A stretch of DNA of 64,000 bases, from NCBI RefSeq assembly GCF_013416555.1, contig NZ_JACCFG010000001.1, positions 1,178,001-1,242,000 on the forward strand. Reading direction: 5' to 3'. A program made the translations under genes and the position numbers. Each line of letters opens with the position of its first letter. The first letter of the stretch is position 1. Of the stretch, positions 59,989-64,000 are shown piece by piece. Below the pieces are notes generated by a model. The model had not been told where the DNA came from and ran no database searches. It was given only the letters and a program-made list of their open reading frames with translations. This DNA comes from Sphingomonas sp. R-74633. GTDB lineage: Bacteria; Pseudomonadota; Alphaproteobacteria; Sphingomonadales; Sphingomonadaceae.

Positions 59989-62900
59989 TTAGAAACGGTA
60001 GCGGATGCCCACCGAGTAACGCGGCTCGAAGCGGTTCTGCGAGTGGAACTGCTGCGAGTCCTTGTCGAACTGGAAGTAATAGCGCTCGCGCTCGCCCAGC
60101 AGGTTCGAGACGTTGCCGTAAAGGGCGAACTGCTCGGTGATATTGGCCGTGAGATTCACGTCCACATAGTCGCTGGCCTGCTGCATCACCGGGATGTTGC
60201 GCTGATCGACCGCGGGGCCCGGATCCACGTCATAGCCGAGGCCCATGTTCGCAAGGCGATCGGTACGGTGGTTCCATGCGACGCGCGCCTGGAAGATGTC
60301 GTCCTGGTACCAGGCGACCAGATTGATCTGGTGCTTGGAGTTATCCTGGAACGGCAGCTTCTTGCCATCGAGCCCCCGCGCCGACTGCGAGGAGTCGGAG
60401 TAGGTGTAGTTGGCGTCGATGCCGAAGTTGCGCAGGAACGGCACTTCCGGGAACAGGTCGGTGAAGGCCAGCTTGGCGCCGGCTTCCAGGCCCTGCAGAT
60501 TGCCGCCGGCACCCTGCGCCGGCTGCGTCACCGGCACCGTGCGGCGGATCACGCCGTCGGCATCCGGATAGCGGCCGGTCATCGTGGTCGCGGTGGTCAC
60601 GAAGCTGTCGATGTCGAGCTTGAACAGGCCGACATTGAGCATCGAGGCACGGCCCAGATAATATTCCAGGCTGATGTCGTAGTTGTTCGAGCGCCACGGG
60701 TTCAGATACGGGTTGCCGCTCGAGCTGGCACCGGTGACCTGACGGACGCCGAGCGGCGCTGCCGTCGGGTTGGCAGGCGTCGGGCCGGCCGAGTCCGCCG
60801 TGCTGATCGTGAGACCGCCGCCATAATTGCCGAGATCCAGCGGGATCATCGTCTTGGCGAAGGCCGCACGCAGGCGCAGCTTGTCGTTGATGTCGTAGGA
60901 CAGGGTCACCGTCGGCAGCCAGTCGGTATAGCTGCGGCGGGTGACGCTATCGCCCACGTCGAGGTTGGTATCGCCGTATGCCCGGGTGTCGCCGGTCAGG
61001 TTCTGCTTCACGTCGATGCTGGTCTTGATGACCTTCACACCGACATCGGCCTTGAACCCGCCGCTCTTCCAGTTGGTGTTGATGTAGGCGCTCTCTTCGA
61101 TGAGATCGACGTCATACGTATTGCCCGGGACGATGACTTCGTCGGCACCGCCGAACACGCGAGTCATGAACGACTTGATGTCGTCAAAGTCCTTGGGGTT
61201 GACCACCCACATGCCCGGCATGCCGTTGACCACGCCGCCCCAGTTGGTCTGGAAGGTGACGTTGTTATAGGCATTGAGCGGCGTGGGCCGGTTGACGGTA
61301 TAGCCCTGGAAGCAGGTCGGCACGTTGGCCGCAGAAGCGCCGCAGGCCGAGGGGCCCGTCGCAGCCGGAAGTGCCGCGTTATAGCCCGGGTTGGAGACGA
61401 ACTCGCCCGCGGAGCATTGCGGGTTGTCCATCACCACGTCGATCGCCTTCCACTGCGCAGCACAGCCCTGCGGCGTCGCGGCGCCGTTCCCGCCATAGAA
61501 GTTCGAGAATAGGTGGAAGTTCTTGATCTGGGTCGAGCGATCCGAACGGCGCACGCCGACATCGACGCGGTTGAGCAGGCCGAACAGGCCGCCGCCCTGG
61601 AACTCATAGCTGCCATCGGCACGGAACACGCCGAGATCGGACGTATTCTCCTGATTGCCCTCGGACGAGAAGGCCGCAACCGCATAGCTGTTGAGGTTGG
61701 CCATATAGTCCTTGAGCGACTTGCCGGCGCCCAGGCCGCCCGAGATCGGGGTGTCGAAGCCGCTGAAGGTCGGGTTGCTGCCGCGCAAGTCGAGATGCAG
61801 CAGCGGATCCTGGCCATAGCCCAGCGGGTTCGGATCGATATAGCGGCCGCCGTTCGAGCCGATCACGCCATTGGTGTAGCGCGACGCCGGATATTGCGAC
61901 GCGATGTTCGCCGGATAGAACGGCCCGCGAGTCAGGTCGTTCGGATTGCGGAACAGGGTGAAGGCGCGGCTGCCTGCACGCCAGTTGCTCAGATCGCCCT
62001 GCACTTGGCCGTTCATGCTGCGAAGGCTCGCATCCGAACGCAGCGCACGCGCCGTGAAGGTGAACGGTCCGCCGGTGTTGTATTCCAGCTCGAGATTATA
62101 GTTGGTCGACTTCTCGTGCGCGGTGCGGTTGACCGAGAAGCTGTTGAACCACCAGACATTGAGGTCGTACTGCGACACGTCAAGCCAGGGCTGGCCATTG
62201 CCGCCGGTCTGGCCCGAAGGCGTCGACTCGGTCGGGTTGGTCCAGGTCAGGCCGTTCCAGCGGTTCGAGATGTTCACTCCCGAGGCACGGTTATGCTCGA
62301 CCAGCTCGGTGTGGAACACCTCGCCCGTCAGCGTCCAGCCTTCGGCGAACTTGAGCTGCACGGCACCGTTGATGCCGAAGCGGTTGCGCTCGACTTCGCG
62401 GCTGAACAGCTCATAGCCGTGCGGCGCGATCCAGTTGGCGCCGGCGCCGCCCCAGTCATTGTTGCCGAACGGGCTGCCGCCGATGCCGGCATAGTTGTTG
62501 CCGAGATGCGACTGGCTCTGCGTCGCGCCGACCATCACGCCGATCGTGTCGTTGCGCCAGCTGAACAGGCCGCTGATCAGGTGATCGTTCTTCTTGGTAT
62601 AGTCGCCGCGCGAATATTCGGCCTGATCGGCGAGCGTGAGCCCGCTCTTGAGGTCGAACGGACGGCGCGTGCGCAGATCGACGGTGCCCGAAATGCCCGA
62701 CAGCGCGTTGCGCAGGTCCTGCGACTTGTACACCACCACGGCGTTCATCAGCTGGGCGGGGATGTCGTTGAGGTTCGGCTGCGCGGTGCCGAGGTTGCCC
62801 GGGCTCAGATACTGCTCGCCGTTGAGTAGCGTGATCACCTGCGGCAGGCCGCGGATGTTGACGCTCGAGCCCTCGCCCGCGTCACGCTTGATCTGGACGC

Positions 62901-63153
62901 CGGAAATACGCTGCAGCGCATCGACCACGGTGACGTCGGGCAGCTTGCCGATGTCTTCCGAGGAGATTGCGTCGACGATCGCCGTTTCGGTGCGCTTGAT
63001 GTTGATCGCGCTCGCCTGCGAGGCGCGGATACCGGTGACGACGATCTCGTCGGCCTGATCCTCCTGCGGCGTGACCGTATCCTGGGCCCATGCCGGCGCG
63101 ACCAACGCGGTCGACGCCAGCAAGCCGGCCATCAAACTGGATAATCCCTTCAT
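59989..63153 (-). CDS. TonB-dependent receptor, carbohydrate type
   Basis: A 1054-residue outer-membrane receptor. Signal peptide MKGLSSLMAGLLASTALVAP and AWAQ; TonB box EIVVTGIRAS; plug domain from ISSEDIGKLPDVTVVDALQR, VSGVQI-like ISGVQIKRD and VNIRGLPQVITLLNG; then a 22-strand barrel ending in YSVGIRYRF. The plug signature IGKLPD..V.DALQR is that of the sphingomonad/caulobacter oligosaccharide receptors. It follows a GH3 gene by 67 bases on the same strand and precedes the halogenase cluster. It needs the TonB system at 5-7.5k. Ligand unknown, probably an oligosaccharide. Confidence 0.94.
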   Translation of the reverse strand: MKGLSSLMAGLLASTALVAPAWAQDTVTPQEDQADEIVVTGIRASQASAINIKRTETAIVDAISSEDIGKLPDVTVVDALQRISGVQIKRDAGEGSSVNIRGLPQVITLLNGEQYLSPGNLGTAQPNLNDIPAQLMNAVVVYKSQDLRNALSGISGTVDLRTRRPFDLKSGLTLADQAEYSRGDYTKKNDHLISGLFSWRNDTIGVMVGATQSQSHLGNNYAGIGGSPFGNNDWGGAGANWIAPHGYELFSREVERNRFGINGAVQLKFAEGWTLTGEVFHTELVEHNRASGVNISNRWNGLTWTNPTESTPSGQTGGNGQPWLDVSQYDLNVWWFNSFSVNRTAHEKSTNYNLELEYNTGGPFTFTARALRSDASLRSMNGQVQGDLSNWRAGSRAFTLFRNPNDLTRGPFYPANIASQYPASRYTNGVIGSNGGRYIDPNPLGYGQDPLLHLDLRGSNPTFSGFDTPISGGLGAGKSLKDYMANLNSYAVAAFSSEGNQENTSDLGVFRADGSYEFQGGGLFGLLNRVDVGVRRSDRSTQIKNFHLFSNFYGGNGAATPQGCAAQWKAIDVVMDNPQCSAGEFVSNPGYNAALPAATGPSACGASAANVPTCFQGYTVNRPTPLNAYNNVTFQTNWGGVVNGMPGMWVVNPKDFDDIKSFMTRVFGGADEVIVPGNTYDVDLIEESAYINTNWKSGGFKADVGVKVIKTSIDVKQNLTGDTRAYGDTNLDVGDSVTRRSYTDWLPTVTLSYDINDKLRLRAAFAKTMIPLDLGNYGGGLTISTADSAGPTPANPTAAPLGVRQVTGASSSGNPYLNPWRSNNYDISLEYYLGRASMLNVGLFKLDIDSFVTTATTMTGRYPDADGVIRRTVPVTQPAQGAGGNLQGLEAGAKLAFTDLFPEVPFLRNFGIDANYTYSDSSQSARGLDGKKLPFQDNSKHQINLVAWYQDDIFQARVAWNHRTDRLANMGLGYDVDPGPAVDQRNIPVMQQASDYVDVNLTANITEQFALYGNVSNLLGERERYYFQFDKDSQQFHSQNRFEPRYSVGIRYRF

Positions 63154-63220
63154 TCCCTAGTCCTCCCACTCTGTTTTCTGCACCCCGGCGCATCTACGCG
63201 CGCCTCACCCGGTGCTTGTC

Positions 63221-64000
63221 TCAGGGCGCCAGCCGGCGTTCCTGCAAATCCGCCGCGCCCGTGAGCACCGGTTGACCGGCATCCCGCGCAATCGCGACAC
63301 GATAGGTTCCCGCCGCCAGGTGCCATCCGGGCTGGGCGGTGTCGTAGTCCGCGACGATGCGCGGCTCTGCGATGAGGGTGACGCGGCGCGTCTCGCCGGG
63401 CTTGAGCGTCACGCGCTCGAAGCCGGCCAGGCGCAACGGGCGGCTGCCCGTCGCCGGCGTCACGTAAAGCTGGGGCACGTCGGCGCCTTCGCGCTTGCCG
63501 CGATTGGTGACGTCGAAGCTCACCGTGAGCGCGGCGCCGCCTTCCACCTTGAGGTTCGCATAGGCGAAGCGCGTGTAGCTGAGGCCGTAGCCGAACGGGA
63601 AAGTCGGGCGGTGGCCCTGCCGGGCGTACCAGCGATAGCCGACGTCCGAGCCTTCCTTGTAGTCGATCACGAACGGCTTGATCGCGCGCGCATCGGTGCC
63701 GCGATCGGGCGAGGCCTTGATCTGCTCGAAGCCCGGCACGCTCGGCCGCGGCGCCTGGTCAAGCGATGCGGGGAAGGTGATCGGCAGGCGGCCCGAGGGG
63801 TTCACCTCGCCGAACAGTACGCGGGCGACCGCCTCTCCGCCGCGCTGGCCGGGATACCAGGCGGCGAGCACCGCCGGCACCTTGTCGAGCCACGGCATCA
63901 GCACCGGGCCGCCGGTGTTGAGCACTACGGCGGTCTTCGGATTGGCGGCGGCGACCGCGGCGATCACTGCGTTCTGGTTGCCCTGGAGATCGATATTCTC
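63221..64000 (-). CDS. GH3 family beta-glycosidase, C-terminal part, cut by window
   Basis: The last 259 residues of a GH3 enzyme; the frame runs out of the window at base 64000 (ENIDLQGNQNAVIAAVAAAN). The second domain (VLAAWYPGQRGGEAVARVLF, GRLPITFPASLDQAPRP, FPFGYGLSYTRFAYANL) and the C-terminal fibronectin-like domain are intact; the nucleophile Asp lies outside. It is similar to the complete GH3 at 40596 in the same regions. With the receptor downstream on the same strand it forms a glycan-uptake pair. Confidence 0.93.
   Translation of the reverse strand, partial: ENIDLQGNQNAVIAAVAAANPKTAVVLNTGGPVLMPWLDKVPAVLAAWYPGQRGGEAVARVLFGEVNPSGRLPITFPASLDQAPRPSVPGFEQIKASPDRGTDARAIKPFVIDYKEGSDVGYRWYARQGHRPTFPFGYGLSYTRFAYANLKVEGGAALTVSFDVTNRGKREGADVPQLYVTPATGSRPLRLAGFERVTLKPGETRRVTLIAEPRIVADYDTAQPGWHLAAGTYRVAIARDAGQPVLTGAADLQERRLAP

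Overview
The window is a GC-rich chromosomal segment of an alphaproteobacterium, most likely a sphingomonad (Sphingomonas or a close relative; inference). Pointers are the tonB-exbB-exbD-exbD cluster, an UrcA-type protein, a large carbohydrate-type TonB-dependent receptor next to tryptophan-halogenase-family genes, many GTG/TTG starts, and short paired palindromes scattered between genes. There is one tRNA, no rRNA, no insertion sequence, phage or CRISPR array. Both ends cut genes: an SDR dehydrogenase at the left and a GH3 glycosidase at the right.

Bases 1-24.7k are mostly housekeeping. After the SDR and a VOC protein come a secreted GH115 alpha-glucuronidase, dcd, a small TPR protein, and the TonB energising operon on the minus strand (tonB-exbB-exbD-exbD). 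Next are folB, a GNAT, a coupled trio (DUF1285 protein, NUDIX/CoA hydrolase, CCA-adding enzyme), a GGDEF-EAL protein and parC. Three tandem paralogous secreted 4-Cys proteins face an outer-membrane barrel. A LysR regulator faces an UrcA gene. Two DUF4349-like membrane proteins precede purC-purS-purQ and a PH-domain protein.

Bases 24.7k-40.5k hold a receptor-like chemotaxis protein, a lipase-like hydrolase, a queuosine-precursor transporter, tRNA-Arg(TCT), a YbdL-like aminotransferase, and the methionine-salvage operon mtnB-mtnD-mtnC-mtnA. A divergent pair of L,D-transpeptidase-fold genes, a GT-C-like membrane protein, glutamine-dependent nadE and a SAM-fold protein follow.

Bases 40.5k-64k are a carbohydrate region. 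A secreted GH3 is followed by a Gfo/Idh/MocA enzyme and a class V aminotransferase-fold protein. A minus-strand cluster then encodes a sugar MFS permease, an SGNH esterase, a GH97 glycosidase, a cupin and two Tat-type Gfo/Idh/MocA oxidoreductases. After an L,D-transpeptidase and a small lipoprotein comes a second minus-strand cluster: two flavin-dependent halogenase-family genes, a LacI regulator and a sugar-type MFS permease, downstream of a TonB-dependent receptor and another GH3. LacI-type palindromes sit before the GH3, the sugar permease and the halogenase pair, suggesting a shared regulon. The TonB-ExbBD system at 5-7.5k could energise the receptor.

The most unusual items are the halogenase pair embedded in a sugar-uptake operon, the putative periplasmic oxidoreductive glycoside cluster, the triplicated small secreted proteins, and six REP-like paired palindromes of two types with visible orientation.
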